Shown in pieces: positions 47,854 through 62,523 of a DNA stretch of 64,000 nt. The notes below the pieces were generated by a model. The model saw only the letters and a program-made list of their open reading frames with translations. It was not told where the DNA came from and did not search any database. The first letter of the stretch is position 1. Every line of letters starts with the position of its first letter. A program made the translations under genes and the position numbers. This DNA comes from Actinernus sp. WN-2022. Lineage: Eukaryota > Cnidaria > Anthozoa > Actiniaria > Actinernidae. Where the stretch lies: assembly GCA_030867875.1 (NCBI GenBank), contig JAOWCC010000091.1:930001-994000 (forward strand). Direction: 5' to 3'.

Positions 47854-48393
47854 TCACTGAAAAAGAAGAAGAACGACGGATTAGAAATTTATAACAGGTA
47901 TGGTGTTAATGTATTTTGCGCTTACTGTGACCATTGCATTGATTTTATCTTACGTTCTTGTTAAACACCATATCGGCGGCCCGGTGGACCGCCACCAGAA
48001 CGTTGGCGTCCATGCTATTCGCATGGACTATGACACACCCGTCCCCTGCCTTCCTGCAAGAATGATTTATACGATTGATAAGTTATTGGGAATATCGCTA
48101 AGGGTTATAGTTGTGTGGTATTGCGTTTATGCATTGTAGCGAAATGAAGTAGAAAACCTACCAGCAAGCCCCCACAGGGCAAAGTCCTGTGGCGAAGGCC
48201 AAGCGGACACACCCCTCACAGAATGTGTGCCCACAGTTACTCAATGTAAAGGTCGGCTCTGGTATCGACTTGCATAGTACACAAGAGTTAACGGCTGTAT
48301 AGATAGGATGCAAGAAGAGAATATCTGTGAGGATACTGCACACAATCTTATAGTGTATCATTAAACAGTTTGGACCTTACCTTGGTTCGACAT
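47854..48393 (-). CDS. RING-type (RNF212/ZIP3-like) small protein, copy 14
   Basis: Exons 48381-48393, 48162-48294, 47954-48053; stop 47854-47856. TATA 48428-48434, octamer 48442-48449. No coding change. Confidence 0.58.
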
Positions 48394-49452
48394 GACGACG
48401 AATGAAGAAGGGTTTCACGTCCCTTCGTTTTATACTGAATTATTTGCATTGAATGCTCTTTTGTTCGGTTACTTTGAAGTAATTACAGTGAGTTATCACG
48501 ATCACTCGAGATTCATTTCAACAATGGTTTCTGTGTTTCGAAATAATCCTTGAGGTCCTCTTTGGTAAAAAAAATACAGTGTACCTTTATTAACGTGTCT
48601 ACGAATCAAAAATTTAGTTGATCTTATTTGAAAACCGTTTCGAATCAAGGAAAAGTTTGCAAATATGTGGTACTAAGGAAAATACACATCACTGTGCTAA
48701 TTATGTTGCCACGGAAACACTCTTGGTCCCATGTTTCATCCGTGTGGAAAAACAATTTTGTAATTTCTCCTTCCTCGAACACAATTTACTGCTGTGGGCA
48801 CATCAGATGACTCCAAGTCCATCAGTTTTGTGAGAAAATACATCAGTTCTCTGACCCCTACACTGTTAAGCTACCCACTTATGAAGCCCTCTAGAAATCC
48901 ATCCTGATCATACATGTATATTATAGTCCTCACTCACTTCCACAGCATGTCCTCATAACTAATACACAGTAAATGTACATGCTGTTTGTATTCTGACTGA
49001 ATGACATGTGTCGATCCATGTACTGCCACTGGCTCTTATGCAATAATACACCATAAACACCCGTAGATAAGCTGTACCTTTTCACCCAAAATATTCGTTC
49101 AAAATCGGGGGTGCGGCTTATCTACGGGAACACCTAGAAAGGAGACCCAACATTAACATATATTTACATATCACGAACCTGTATGAAGCTTTTATTATGC
49201 GACGGTGCATATATTACAATCAGGTTCAAATCGCATCCGATTGTGTAATATAGCAATTTAAGCATAAGCATTGAAAAAAAACACGCAATTTGAAAGAATT
49301 AAAGCAAAAACTCTTCAAGACCCACCCTAGACCTAATATATTAGAATTTCGTGAATATTTAAACGTGATTAAGCTTATTTACCTTCCAAAACATGCTGAT
49401 TCGCAGCGCTTGTCAAAGCATGCATCTAAACAACCAGGAATCCTTCGCAATT

Positions 49453-50131
49453 TTACACGTGGGAGATTGGCACTAGTTCATGAAAATCCAAGATGGCGGA
49501 CCTCAGACCTACTCGTGCTAGAGAGGCTGTACCATACAGCCTGGCAAAACGAGGGCCAAGTGGCAAATAAATAAAGTGAATAGTATCTCATTCTTTGTGC
49601 TTAGCTGGCTCATTCTTTGACTTGTACCTCTCAGCACTACATTTGGCGCAAGAAGTCAGGTGGCTGTATGTATTTATAAGCGTTGCTATCACGAAACAGA
49701 ATACAGTCTTTTGGACAGTAGTGATATGTTACAGTATCAACAAGAAATGGCCGTATGAGAGCACACGCATCATCATAATTAGAGGGTAGAAGGTTGCTAG
49801 GAGGAAGTAATGACTTTTGAAGTTGAAGTTGGTGGGAGAGGCTTTCTTTGCTAGTTTCTAGTTTACAGAAAACCATAGAAACTGCACTGCAACGGCTTGC
49901 ATTAAAGTGACATTGCTGAGGCAAAGTAGCAGGACTTATCTCTACAAGTGTGCTTCAAAAGTCACATTCATATTCTCGCATTGATTTGGCTGCGGCAGGC
50001 AGCAGTTCCCTTAGCCTGTTGAAGATAAAAATATAGAGACAGCAGCACCTGTTCGCACAACTCAAACCTTACATCAGTTTCAGAATCAGATAAATCCAAT
50101 TCTGCACCTTGCACTTCAGAATAAGTCTGTA
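49453..50131 (-). pseudogene. Decayed CACTA-type transposase, unit 14
   Basis: Stop at 49588-49590; no private change noticed. Confidence 0.58.
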
Positions 50132-51121
50132 AGTTAAGTGAAATTAAGACTTAGCAGATTTCATTTAATCAGTAGTGAATATACACCTGAATTACCAAAA
50201 TTGTATTGCTTAATTTATAAAAATGAAGAATAAGGGTATAAATACCACAACTACTATAACCACAGCTTGGAGGACATTTTGCCAAGCTCATGATATTTTT
50301 AAAGTTGTAGGATTCGGTATAATTAGTGGTAAGCAAAAAAAAACCTTGATTCGTATCCCTCGCCCGCCACTAAAGTTTTTGTAGTAAAGCAACGTACGAC
50401 TCACTCACTTTGATGAGAAGGAAAGACTTTGGCGGGGGAAAAATATTAGGCGGGACAAAAATTAGGCGGGAAGAAACTTGTTTGGTCGGGACAACTAGCC
50501 AACCCAAATCATTATTACCCTGAGGAATAAGGATACTTTAGTAAAAAAAAAAGACTGTGGACTCAGACGGGTAAAAAAGTAATTAACCCACACAGTGCAC
50601 CATTATTGCTAGATCCTAATAGGCAAAACACGAAGTTGAAAAAAAACCAGTCAGAGGTTGATAACGTGGACAACTATTGCGAAGGGAAAGCGAATTAAGT
50701 ATTAACCACTCCAAGTCTATGATAAAATACACGAAGTCATGTAAACAGTTATTTTCATGTATTATATTTTTTAAATCAATTGTCAATTCCTGCAAAGAAT
50801 GGAGAAAACGATGATTAGATGGATAAAGTAGAGTCTGTTTAGTATAGAGGGGAGCAAAATGGCTCTGTGGTTTCTCTACGCGTGTTTCTCTGATGAAATG
50901 TTCTTACGCTTTTAACGTCCTTAAACGGTAAGGAAGGGGGTAACGATCTTAGAAGGGTACTCATGGCTACGGTTAAGTCGGTAATATCTGTCGAATCGCT
51001 CCTAACTATGTAAACCAAACATGCATCACGCTATTTCTTTATCCTGACTAAAGTGAAAGAGATACGTTTTTTACTCTAACATTAAGAACAAGATTTACCG
51101 GTTATTTTGTGGTGTAACATG

Positions 51122-51661
51122 TCACTGAAAAAGAAGAAGAACGACGGATTAGAAATTTATAACAGGTATGGTGTTAATGTATTTTGCGCTTACTGTGACC
51201 ATTGCATTGATTTTATCTTACGTTCTTGTTAAACACCATATCGGCGGCCCGGTGGACCGCCACCAGAACGTTGGCGTCCATGCTATTCGCATGGACTATG
51301 ACACACCCGTCCCCTGCCTTCCTGCAAGAATGATTTATACGATTGATAAGTTATTGGGAATATCGCTAAGGGTTATAGTTGTGTGGTATTGCGTTTATGC
51401 ATTGTAGCGAAATGAAGTAGAAAACCTACCAGCAAGCCCCCACAGGGCAAAGTCCTGTGGCGAAGGCCAAGCGGACACACCCCTCACAGAATGTGTGCCC
51501 ACAGTTACTCAATGTAAAGGTCGGCTCTGGTATCGACTTGCATAGTACACAAGAGTTAACGGCTGTATAGATAGGATGCAAGAAGAGAATATCTGTGAGG
51601 ATACTGCACACAATCTTATAGTGTATCATTAAACAGTTTGGACCTTACCTTGGTTCGACAT
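51122..51661 (-). CDS. RING-type (RNF212/ZIP3-like) small protein, copy 15
   Basis: Exons 51649-51661, 51430-51562, 51222-51321; stop 51122-51124. TATA 51696-51702, octamer 51710-51717. No coding change. Confidence 0.58.
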
Positions 51662-52720
51662 GACGACGAATGAAGAAGGGTTTCACGTCCCTTCGTTTTA
51701 TACTGAATTATTTGCATTGAATGCTCTTTTGTTCGGTTACTTTGAAGTAATTACAGTGAGTTATCACGATCACTCGAGATTCATTTCAACAATGGTTTCT
51801 GTGTTTCGAAATAATCCTTGAGGTCCTCTTTGGTAAAAAAAATACAGTGTACCTTTATTAACGTGTCTACGAATCAAAAATTTAGTTGATCTTATTTGAA
51901 AACCGTTTCGAATCAAGGAAAAGTTTGCAAATATGTGGTACTAAGGAAAATACACATCACTGTGCTAATTATGTTGCCACGGAAACACTCTTGGTCCCAT
52001 GTTTCATCCGTGTGGAAAAACAATTTTGTAATTTCTCCTTCCTCGAACACAATTTACTGCTGTGGGCACATCAGATGACTCCAAGTCCATCAGTTTTGTG
52101 AGAAAATACATCAGTTCTCTGACCCCTACACTGTTAAGCTACCCACTTATGAAGCCCTCTAGAAATCCATCCTGATCATACATGTATATTATAGTCCTCA
52201 CTCACTTCCACAGCATGTCCTCATAACTAATACACAGTAAATGTACATGCTGTTTGTATTCTGACTGAATGACATGTGTCGATCCATGTACTGCCACTGG
52301 CTCTTATGCAATAATACACCATAAACACCCGTAGATAAGCTGTACCTTTTCACCCAAAATATTCGTTCAAAATCGGGGGTGCGGCTTATCTACGGGAACA
52401 CCTAGAAAGGAGACCCAACATTAACATATATTTACATATCACGAACCTGTATGAAGCTTTTATTATGCGACGGTGCATATATTACAATCAGGTTCAAATC
52501 GCATCCGATTGTGTAATATAGCAATTTAAGCATAAGCATTGAAAAAAAACACGCAATTTGAAAGAATTAAAGCAAAAACTCTTCAAGACCCACCCTAGAC
52601 CTAATATATTAGAATTTCGTGAATATTTAAACGTGATTAAGCTTATTTACCTTCCAAAACATGCTGATTCGCAGCGCTTGTCAAAGCATGCATCTAAACA
52701 ACCAGGAATCCTTCGCAATT

Positions 52721-53399
52721 TTACACGTGGGAGATTGGCACTAGTTCATGAAAATCCAAGATGGCGGACCTCAGACCTACTCGTGCTAGAGAGGCTGTAC
52801 CATACAGCCTGGCAAAACGAGGGCCAAGTGGCAAATAAATAAAGTGAATAGTATCTCATTCTTTGTGCTTAGCTGGCTCATTCTTTGACTTGTACCTCTC
52901 AGCACTACATTTGGCGCAAGAAGTCAGGTGGCTGTATGTATTTATAAGCGTTGCTATCACGAAACAGAATACAGTCTTTTGGACAGTAGTGATATGTTAC
53001 AGTATCAACAAGAAATGGCCGTATGAGAGCACACGCATCATCATAATTAGAGGGTAGAAGGTTGCTAGGAGGAAGTAATGACTTTTGAAGTTGAAGTTGG
53101 TGGGAGAGGCTTTCTTTGCTAGTTTCTAGTTTACAGAAAACCATAGAAACTGCACTGCAACGGCTTGCATTAAAGTGACATTGCTGAGGCAAAGTAGCAG
53201 GACTTATCTCTACAAGTGTGCTTCAAAAGTCACATTCATATTCTCGCATTGATTTGGCTGCGGCAGGCAGCAGTTCCCTTAGCCTGTTGAAGATAAAAAT
53301 ATAGAGACAGCAGCACCTGTTCGCACAACTCAAACCTTACATCAGTTTCAGAATCAGATAAATCCAATTCTGCACCTTGCACTTCAGAATAAGTCTGTA
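52721..53399 (-). pseudogene. Decayed CACTA-type transposase, unit 15
   Basis: Stop at 52856-52858; no private change noticed. Confidence 0.58.
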
Positions 53400-54390
53400 A
53401 GTTAAGTGAAATTAAGACTTAGCAGATTTCATTTAATCAGTAGTGAATATACACCTGAATTACCAAAATTGTATTGCTTAATTTATAAAAATGAAGAATA
53501 AGGGTATAAATACCACAACTACTATAACCACAGCTTGGAGGACATTTTGCCAAGCTCATGATATTTTTAAAGTTGTAGGATTCGGTATAATTAGTGGTAA
53601 GCAAAAAAAAACCTTGATTCGTATCCCTCGCCCGCCACTAAAGTTTTTGTAGTAAAGCAACGTACGACTCACTCACTTTGAAGAGAAGGAAAGACTTTGG
53701 CGGGGGAAAAATATTAGGCGGGACAAAAATTAGGCGGGAAGAAACTTGTTTGGTCGGGACAACTAGCCAACCCAAATCATTATTACCCTGAGGAATAAGG
53801 ATACTTTAGTAAAAAAAAAAGACTGTGGACTCAGACGGGTAAAAACGTAATTAACCCACACAGTGCACCATTATTGCTAGATCCTAATAGGCAAAACACG
53901 AAGTTGAAAAAAAACCAGTCAGAGGTTGATAACGTGGACAACTATTGCGAAGGGAAAGCGAATTAAGTATTAACCACTCCAAGTCTATGATAAAATACAC
54001 GAAGTCATGTAAACAGTTATTTTCATTTATTATATTTTTTAAATCAATTGTCAATTCCTGCAAAGAATGGAGAAAACGATGATTAGATGGATAAAGTAGA
54101 GTCTGTTTAGTATAGAGGGGAGCAAAATGGCTCTGTGGTTTCTCTACGCGTGTTTCTCTGATGAAATGTTCTTACGCTTTTAACGTCCTTAAACGGTAAG
54201 GAAGGGGGTAACGATCTAAGAAGGGTACTCATGGCTACGGTTAAAGTCGGTAATATCTGTCGAATCGCTCCTAACTATGTAAACCAAACATGCATCACGC
54301 TATTTCTTTATCCTGACTAAAGTGAAAGAGATACGTTTTTTACTCTAAGATTAAGAACAAGATTTACCGGTTATTTTGTGGTGTAACATG

Positions 54391-54930
54391 TCACTGAAAA
54401 AGAAGAAGAACGACGGATTAGAAATTTATAACAGGTATGGTGTTAATGTATTTTGCGCTTACTGTGACCATTGCATTGATTTTATCTTACGTTCTTGTTA
54501 AACACCATATCGGCGGCCCGGTGGACCGCCACCAGAACGTTGGCGTCCATGCTATTCGCATGGACTATGACACACCCGTCCCCTGCCTTCCTGCAAGAAT
54601 GATTTATACGATTGATAAGTTATTGGGAATATCGCTAAGGGTTATAGTTGTGTGGTATTGCGTTTATGCATTGTAGCGAAATGAAGTAGAAAACCTACCA
54701 GCAAGCCCCCACAGGGCAAAGTCCTGTGGCGAAGGCCAAGCGGACACACCCCTCACAGAATGTGTGCCCACAGTTACTCAATGTAAAGGTCGGCTCTGGT
54801 ATCGACTTGCATAGTACACAAGAGTTAACGGCTGTATAGATAGGATGCAAGAAGAGAATATCTGTGAGGATACTGCACACAATCTTATAGTGTATCATTA
54901 AACAGTTTGGACCTTACCTTGGTTCGACAT
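54391..54930 (-). CDS. RING-type (RNF212/ZIP3-like) small protein, copy 16
   Basis: Exons 54918-54930, 54699-54831, 54491-54590; stop 54391-54393. TATA 54965-54971, octamer 54979-54986. No coding change. The extra A of this unit lies downstream of the gene, near 54244. Confidence 0.58.
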
Positions 54931-55989
54931 GACGACGAATGAAGAAGGGTTTCACGTCCCTTCGTTTTATACTGAATTATTTGCATTGAATGCTCTTTTG
55001 TTCGGTTACTTTGAAGTAATTACAGTGAGTTATCACGATCACTCGAGATTCATTTCAACAATGGTTTCTGTGTTTCGAAATAATCCTTGAGGTCCTCTTT
55101 GGTAAAAAAAATACAGTGTACCTTTATTAACGTGTCTACGAATCAAAAATTTATTTGATCTTATTTGAAAACCGTTTCGAATCAAGGAAAAGTTTGCAAA
55201 TATGTGGTACTAAGGAAAATACACATCACTGTGCTAATTATGTTGCCACGGAAACACTCTTGGTCCCATGTTTCATCCGTGTGGAAAAACAATTTTGTAA
55301 TTTCTCCTTCCTCGAACACAATTTACTGCTGTGGGCACATCAGATGACTCCAAGTCCATCAGTTTTGTGAGAAAATACATCAGTTCTCTGACCCCTACAC
55401 TGTTAAGCTACCCACTTATGAAGCCCTCTAGAAATCCATCCTGATCATACATGTATATTATAGTCCTCACTCACTTCCACAGCATGTCCTCATAACTAAT
55501 ACACAGTAAATGTACATGCTGTTTGTATTCTGACTGAATGACATGTGTCGATCCATGTACTGCCACTGGCTCTTATGCAATAATACACCATAAACACCCG
55601 TAGATAAGCTGTACCTTTTCACCCAAAATATTCGTTCAAAATCGGGGGTGCGGCTTATCTACGGGAACACCTAGAAAGGAGACCCAACATTAACATATAT
55701 TTACATATCACGAACCTGTATGAAGCTTTTATTATGCGACGGTGCATATATTACAATCAGGTTCAAATCGCATCCGATTGTGTAATATAGCAATTTAAGC
55801 ATAATCATTGAAAAAAAACACGCAATTTGAAAGAATTAAAGCAAAAACTCTTCAAGACCCACCCTAGACCTAATATATTAGAATTTCGTGAATATTTAAA
55901 CGTGATTAAGCTTATTTACCTTCCAAAACATGCTGATTCGCAGCGCTTGTCAAAGCATGCATCTAAACAACCAGGAATCCTTCGCAATT

Positions 55990-56668
55990 TTACACGTGGG
56001 AGATTGGCACTAGTTCATGAAAATCCAAGATGGAGGACCTCAGACCTACTCGTGCTAGAGAGGCTGTACCATACAGCCTGGCAAAACGAGGGCCAAGTGG
56101 CAAATAAATAAAGTGAATAGTATCTCATTCTTTGTGCTTAGCTGGCTCATTCTTTGACTTGTACCTCTCAGCACTACATTTGGCGCAAGAAGTCAGGTGG
56201 CTGTATGTATTTATAAGCGTTGCTATCACGAAACAGAATACAGTCTTTTGGACAGTAGTGATATGTTACAGTATCAACAAGAAATGGCCGTATGAGAGCA
56301 CACGCATCATCATAATTAGAGGGTAGAAGGTTGCTAGGAGGAAGTAATGACTTTTGAAGTTGAAGTTTGTGGGAGAGGCTTTCTTTGCTAGTTTCTAGTT
56401 TACAGAAAACCATAGAAACTGCACTGCAACGGCTTGCATTAAAGTGACATTGCTGAGGCAAAGTAGCAGGACTTATCTCTACAAGTGTGCTTCAAAAGTC
56501 ACATTCATATTCTCGTATTGATTTGGCTGCGGCAGGCAGCAGTTCCCTTAGCCTGTTGAAGATAAAAATATAGAGACAGCAGCACCTGTTCGCACAACTC
56601 AAACCTTACATCAGTTTCAGAATCAGATAAATCCAATTCTGCACCTTGCACTTCAGAATAAGTCTGTA
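55990..56668 (-). pseudogene. Decayed CACTA-type transposase, unit 16
   Basis: Stop at 56125-56127. GGAGGACC variant; one Gln to Lys change in the middle block (near 56367) and a CGTATTG change near 56515. Confidence 0.58.
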
Positions 56669-57658
56669 AGTTAAGTGAAATTAAGACTTAGCAGATTTCA
56701 TTTAATCAGTAGTGAATATACACCTGAATTACCAAAATTGTATTGCTTAATTTATAAAAATGAAGAATAAGGGTATAAATACCACAACTACTATAACCAC
56801 AGCTTGGAGGACATTTTGCCAAGCTCATGATATTTTTAAAGTTGTAGGATTCGGTATAATTAGTGGTAAGCAAAAAAAAACCTTGATTCGTATCCCTCGC
56901 CCGCCACTAAAGTTTTTGTAGTAAAGCAACGTACGACTCACTCACTTTGATGAGAAGGAAAGACTTTGGCGGGGGAAAAATATTAGGCGGGACAAAAATT
57001 AGGCGGGAAGAAACTTGTTTGGTCGGGACAACTAGCCAACCCAAATCATTATTACCCTGAGGAATAAGGATACTTTAGTAAAAAAAAAAGACTGTGGACT
57101 CAGACGGGTAAAAAAGTAATTAACCCACACAGTGCACCATTATTGCTAGATCCTAATAGGCAAAACACGAAGTTGAAAAAAAACCAGTCAGAGGTTGATA
57201 ACGTGGACAACTATTGCGAAGGGAAAGCGAATTAAGTATTAACCACTCCAAGTCTATGATAAAATACACGAAGTCATGTAAACAGTTATTTTCATTTATT
57301 ATATTTTTTAAATCAATTGTCAATTCCTGCAAAGAATGGAGAAAACGATGATTAGATGGATAAAGTAGAGTCTGTTTAGTATAGAGGGGAGCAAAATGGC
57401 TCTGTGGTTTCTCTACGCGTGTTTCTCTGATGAAATGTTCTTACGCTTTTAACGTCCTTAAACGGTAAGGAAGGGGGTAACGATCTAAGAAGGGTACTCA
57501 TGGCTACGGTTAAGTCGGTAATATCTGTCGAATCGCTCCTAACTATGTAAACCAAACATGCATCACGCTATTTCTTTATCCTGACTAAAGTGAAAGAGAT
57601 ACGTTTTTTACTCTAAGATTAAGAACAAGATTTACCGGTTATTTTGTGGTGTAACATG

Positions 57659-58198
57659 TCACTGAAAAAGAAGAAGAACGACGGATTAGAAATTTATAAC
57701 AGGTATGGTGTTAATGTATTTTGCGCTTACTGTGACCATTGCATTGATTTTATCTTACGTTCTTGTTAAACACCATATCGGCGGCCCGGTGGACCGCCAC
57801 CAGAACGTTGGCGTCCATGCTATTCGCATGGACTATGACACACCCGTCCCCTGCCTTCCTGCAAGAATGATTTATACGATTGATAAGTTATTGGGAATAT
57901 CGCTAAGGGTTATAGTTGTGTGGTATTGCGTTTATGCATTGTAGCGAAATGAAGTAGAAAACCTACCAGCAAGCCCCCACAGGGCAAAGTCCTGTGGCGA
58001 AGGCCAAGCGGACACACCCCTCACAGAATGTGTGCCCACAGTTACTCAATGTAAAGGTCGGCTCTGGTATCGACTTGCATAGTACACAAGAGTTAACGGC
58101 TGTATAGATAGGATGCAAGAAGAGAATATCTGTGAGGATACTGCACACAATCTTATAGTGTATCATTAAACAGTTTGGACCTTACCTTGGTTCGACAT
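57659..58198 (-). CDS. RING-type (RNF212/ZIP3-like) small protein, copy 17
   Basis: Exons 58186-58198, 57967-58099, 57759-57858; stop 57659-57661. TATA 58233-58239, octamer 58247-58254. Ala65 is present although the rest of the unit matches unit 12. Confidence 0.58.
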
Positions 58199-59256
58199 GA
58201 CGACGAATGAAGAAGGGTTTCACGTCCCTTCGTTTTATACTGAATTATTTGCATTGAATGCTCTTTTGTTCGGTTACTTTGAAGTAATTACAGTGAGTTA
58301 TCACGATCACTCGAGATTCATTTCAACAATGGTTTCTGTGTTTCGAAATAATCCTTGAGGTCCTCTTTGGTAAAAAAAATACAGTGTACCTTTATTAACG
58401 TGTCTACGAATCAAAAATTTAGTTGATCTTATTTGAAAACCGTTTCGAATCAAGGAAAAGTTTGCAAATATGTGGTACTAAGGAAAATACACATCACTGT
58501 GCTAATTATGTTGCCACGGAAACACTCTTGGTCCCATGTTTCATCCGTGTGGAAAAACAATTTTGTAATTTCTCCTTCCTCGAACACAATTTACTGCTGT
58601 GGGCACATCAGATGACTCCAAGTCCATCAGTTTTGTGAGAAAATACATCAGTTCTCTGACCCCTACACTGTTAAGCTACCCACTTATGAAGCCCTCTAGA
58701 AATCCATCCTGATCATACATGTATATTATAGTCCTCACTCACTTCCACAGCATGTCCTCATAACTAATACACAGTAAATGTACATGCTGTTTGTATTCTG
58801 ACTGAATGACATGTGTCGATCCATGTACTGCCACTGGCCCTTATGCAATAATACACCATAAACACCCGTAGATAAGCTGTACCTTTTCACCCAAAATATT
58901 CGTTCAAAATCGGGGGTGCGGCTTATCTACGGGAACACCTAGAAAGGAGACCCAACATTAACATATATTTACATATCACGAACCTGTATGAAGCTTTTAT
59001 TATGCGACGGTGCATATATTACAATCAGGTTCAAATCGCATCCGATTGTGTAATATAGCAATTTAAGCATAAGCATTGAAAAAAAACACGCAATTTGAAA
59101 GAATTAAAGCAAAAACTCTTCAAGACCACCCTAGACCTAATATATTAGAATTTCGTGAATATTTAAACGTGATTAAGCTTATTTACCTTCCAAAACATGC
59201 TGATTCGCAGCGCTTGTCAAAGCATGCATCTAAACAACCAGGAATCCTTCGCAATT

Positions 59257-59935
59257 TTACACGTGGGAGATTGGCACTAGTTCATGAAAATCCAAGATGG
59301 CGGACCTCAGACCTACTCGTGCTAGAGAGGCTGTACCATACAGCCTGGCAAAACGAGGGCCAAGTGGCAAATAAATAAAGTGAATAGTATCTCATTCTTT
59401 GTGCTTAGCTGGCTCATTCTTTGACTTGTACCTCTCAGCACTACATTTGGCGCAAGAAGTCAGGTGGCTGTATGTATTTATAAGCGTTGCTATCACGAAA
59501 CAGAATACAGTCTTTTGGACAGTAGTGATATGTTACAGTATCAACAAGAAATGGCCGTATGAGAGCACACGCATCATCATAATTAGAGGGTAGAAGGTTG
59601 CTAGGAGGAAGTAATGACTTTTGAAGTTGAAGTTGGTGGGAGAGGCTTTCTTTGCTAGTTTCTAGTTTACAGAAAACCATAGAAACTGCACTGCAACGGC
59701 TTGCATTAAAGTGACATTGCTGAGGCAAAGTAGCAGGACTTATCTCTACAAGTGTGCTTCAAAAGTCACATTCATATTCTCGCATTGATTTGGCTGCGGC
59801 AGGCAGCAGTTCCCTTAGCCTGTTGAAGATAAAAATATAGAGACAGCAGCACCTGTTCGCACAACTCAAACCTTACATCAGTTTCAGAATCAGATAACTC
59901 CAATTCTGCACCTTGCACTTCAGAATAAGTCTGTA
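59257..59935 (-). pseudogene. Decayed CACTA-type transposase, unit 17
   Basis: Stop at 59392-59394. AGATAACTCC as in unit 12. Confidence 0.58.
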
Positions 59936-60925
59936 AGTTAAGTGAAATTAAGACTTAGCAGATTTCATTTAATCAGTAGTGAATATACACCTGAATTACC
60001 AAAATTGTATTGCTTAATTTATAAAAATGAAGAATAAGGGTATAAATACCACAACTACTATAACCACAGCTTGGAGGACATTTTGCCAAGCTCATGATAT
60101 TTTTAAAGTTGTAGGATTCGGTATAATTAGTGGTAAGCAAAAAAAAACCTTGATTCGTATCCCTCGCCCGCCACTAAAGTTTTTGTAGTAAAGCAACGTA
60201 CGACTCACTCACTTTGATGAGAAGGAAAGACTTTGGCGGGGGAAAAATATTAGGCGGGACAAAAATTAGGCGGGAAGAAACTTGTTTGGTCGGGACAACT
60301 AGCCAACCCAAATCATTATTACCCTGAGGAATAAGGATACTTTAGTAAAAAAAAAAGACTGTGGACTCAGACGGGTAAAAAAGTAATTAACCCACACAGT
60401 GCACCATTATTGCTAGATCCTAATAGGCAAAACACGAAGTTGAAAAAAAACCAGTCAGAGGTTGATAACGTGGACAACTATTGCGAAGGGAAAGCGAATT
60501 AAGTATTAACCACTCCAAGTCTATGATAAAATACACGAAGTCATGTAAACAGTTATTTTCATGTATTATATTTTTTAAATCAATTGTCAATTCCTGCAAA
60601 GAATGGAGAAAACGATGATTAGATGGATAAAGTAGAGTCTGTTTAGTATAGAGGGGAGCAAAATGGCTCTGTGGTTTCTCTACGCGTGTTTCTCTGATGA
60701 AATGTTCTTACGCTTTTAACGTCCTTAAACGGTAAGGAAGGGGGTAACGATCTAAGAAGGGTACTCATGGCTACGGTTAAGTCGGTAATATCTGTCGAAT
60801 CGCTCCTAACTATGTAAACCAAACATGCATCACGCTATTTCTTTATCCTGACTAAAGTGAAAGAGATACGTTTTTTACTCTAAGATTAAGAACAAGATTT
60901 ACCGGTTATTTTGTGGTGTAACATG

Positions 60926-61465
60926 TCACTGAAAAAGAAGAAGAACGACGGATTAGAAATTTATAACAGGTATGGTGTTAATGTATTTTGCGCTTACTGT
61001 GACCATTGCATTGATTTTATCTTACGTTCTTGTTAAACACCATATCGGCGGCCCGGTGGACCGCCACCAGAACGTTGGCGTCCATGCTATTCGCATGGAC
61101 TATGACACACCCGTCCCCTGCCTTCCTGCAAGAATGATTTATACGATTGATAAGTTATTGGGAATATCGCTAAGGGTTATAGTTGTGTGGTATTGCGTTT
61201 ATGCATTGTAGCGAAATGAAGTAGAAAACCTACCAGCAAGCCCCCACAGGGCAAAGTCCTGTGGCGAAGGCCAAGCGGACACACCCCTCACAGAATGTGT
61301 GCCCACAGTTACTCAATGTAAAGGTCGGCTCTGGTATCGACTTGCATAGTACACAAGAGTTAACGGCTGTATAGATAGGATGCAAGAAGAGAATATCTGT
61401 GAGGATACTGCACACAATCTTATAGTGTATCATTAAACAGTTTGGACCTTACCTTGGTTCGACAT
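60926..61465 (-). CDS. RING-type (RNF212/ZIP3-like) small protein, copy 18
   Basis: Exons 61453-61465, 61234-61366, 61026-61125; stop 60926-60928. TATA 61500-61506, octamer 61514-61521. No coding change, although the far end of this unit has many substitutions. Confidence 0.58.
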
Positions 61466-62523
61466 GACGACGAATGAAGAAGGGTTTCACGTCCCTTCGT
61501 TTTATACTGAATTATTTGCATTGAATGCTCTTTTGTTCGGTTACTTTGAAGTAATTACAGTGAGTTATCACGATCACTCGAGATTCATTTCAACAATGGT
61601 TTCTGTGTTTCGAAATAATCCTTGAGGTCCTCTTTGGTAAAAAAAATACAGTGTACCTTTATTAACGTGTCTACGAATCAAAAATTTAGTTGATCTTATT
61701 TGAAAACCGTTTCGAATCAAGGAAAAGTTTGCAAATATGTGGTACTAAGGAAAATACACATCACTGTGCTAATTATGTTGCCACGGAAACACTCTTGGTC
61801 CCATGTTTCATCCGTGTGGAAAAACAATTTTGTAATTTCTCCTTCCTCGAACACAATTTACTGCTGTGGGCACATCAGATGACTCCAAGTCCATCAGTTT
61901 TGTGAGAAAATACATCAGTTCTCTGACCCCTACACTGTTAAGCTACCCACTTATGAAGCCCTCTAGAAATCCATCCTGATCATACATGTATATTATAGTC
62001 CTCACTCACTTCCACAGCATGTCCTCATAACTAATACACAGTAAATGTACATGCTGTTTGTATTCTGACTGAATGACATGTGTCGATCCATGTACTGCCA
62101 CTGGCCCTTATGCAATAATACACCATAAACACCCGTAGATAAGCTGTACCTTTTCACCCAAAATATTCGTTCAAAATCGGGGGTGCGGCTTATCTACGGG
62201 AACACCTAGAAAGGAGACCCAACATTAACATATATTTACATATCACGAACCTGTATGAAGCTTTTATTATGCGACGGTGCATATATTACAATCAGGTTCA
62301 AATCGCATCCGATTGTGTAATATAGCAATTTAAGCATAAGCATTGAAAAAAAACACGCAATTTGAAAGAATTAAAGCAAAAACTCTTCAAGACCACCCTA
62401 GACCTAATATATTAGAATTTCGTGAATATTTAAACGTGATTAAGCTTATTTACCTTCCAAAACATGCTGATTCGCAGCGCTTGTCAAAGCATGCATCTAA
62501 ACAACCAGGAATCCTTCGCAATT

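Larger units (their letters stand above)
47678..50945. repeat. Array unit 14
   Basis: 3,268 bp. The first part has the unit 3/4/6 set (GATCTTAG, CTCTAACATT). The end carries CATGTATTAT near 50757, as in units 12 and 17: a mosaic. Confidence 0.95.
50946..54213. repeat. Array unit 15
   Basis: 3,268 bp. Starts with GATCTTAG and CTCTAACATT; ends with the TGAAGAGAAGG and AAAAACGTAATT pair of unit 9. Confidence 0.95.
54214..57482. repeat. Array unit 16
   Basis: 3,269 bp. One A gained in TTAAAGTCGG near 54244. Also TTATTTGATC near 55152, CATAATCATTG, ATGGAGGACC, and AGTTTGTGGG near 56364 inside the transposase relic. Confidence 0.95.
57483..60749. repeat. Array unit 17
   Basis: 3,267 bp. Recapitulates unit 12 (CTGGCCC, one lost C, CAGATAACTCC, CATGTATTAT) but keeps Ala65. 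Confidence 0.95.
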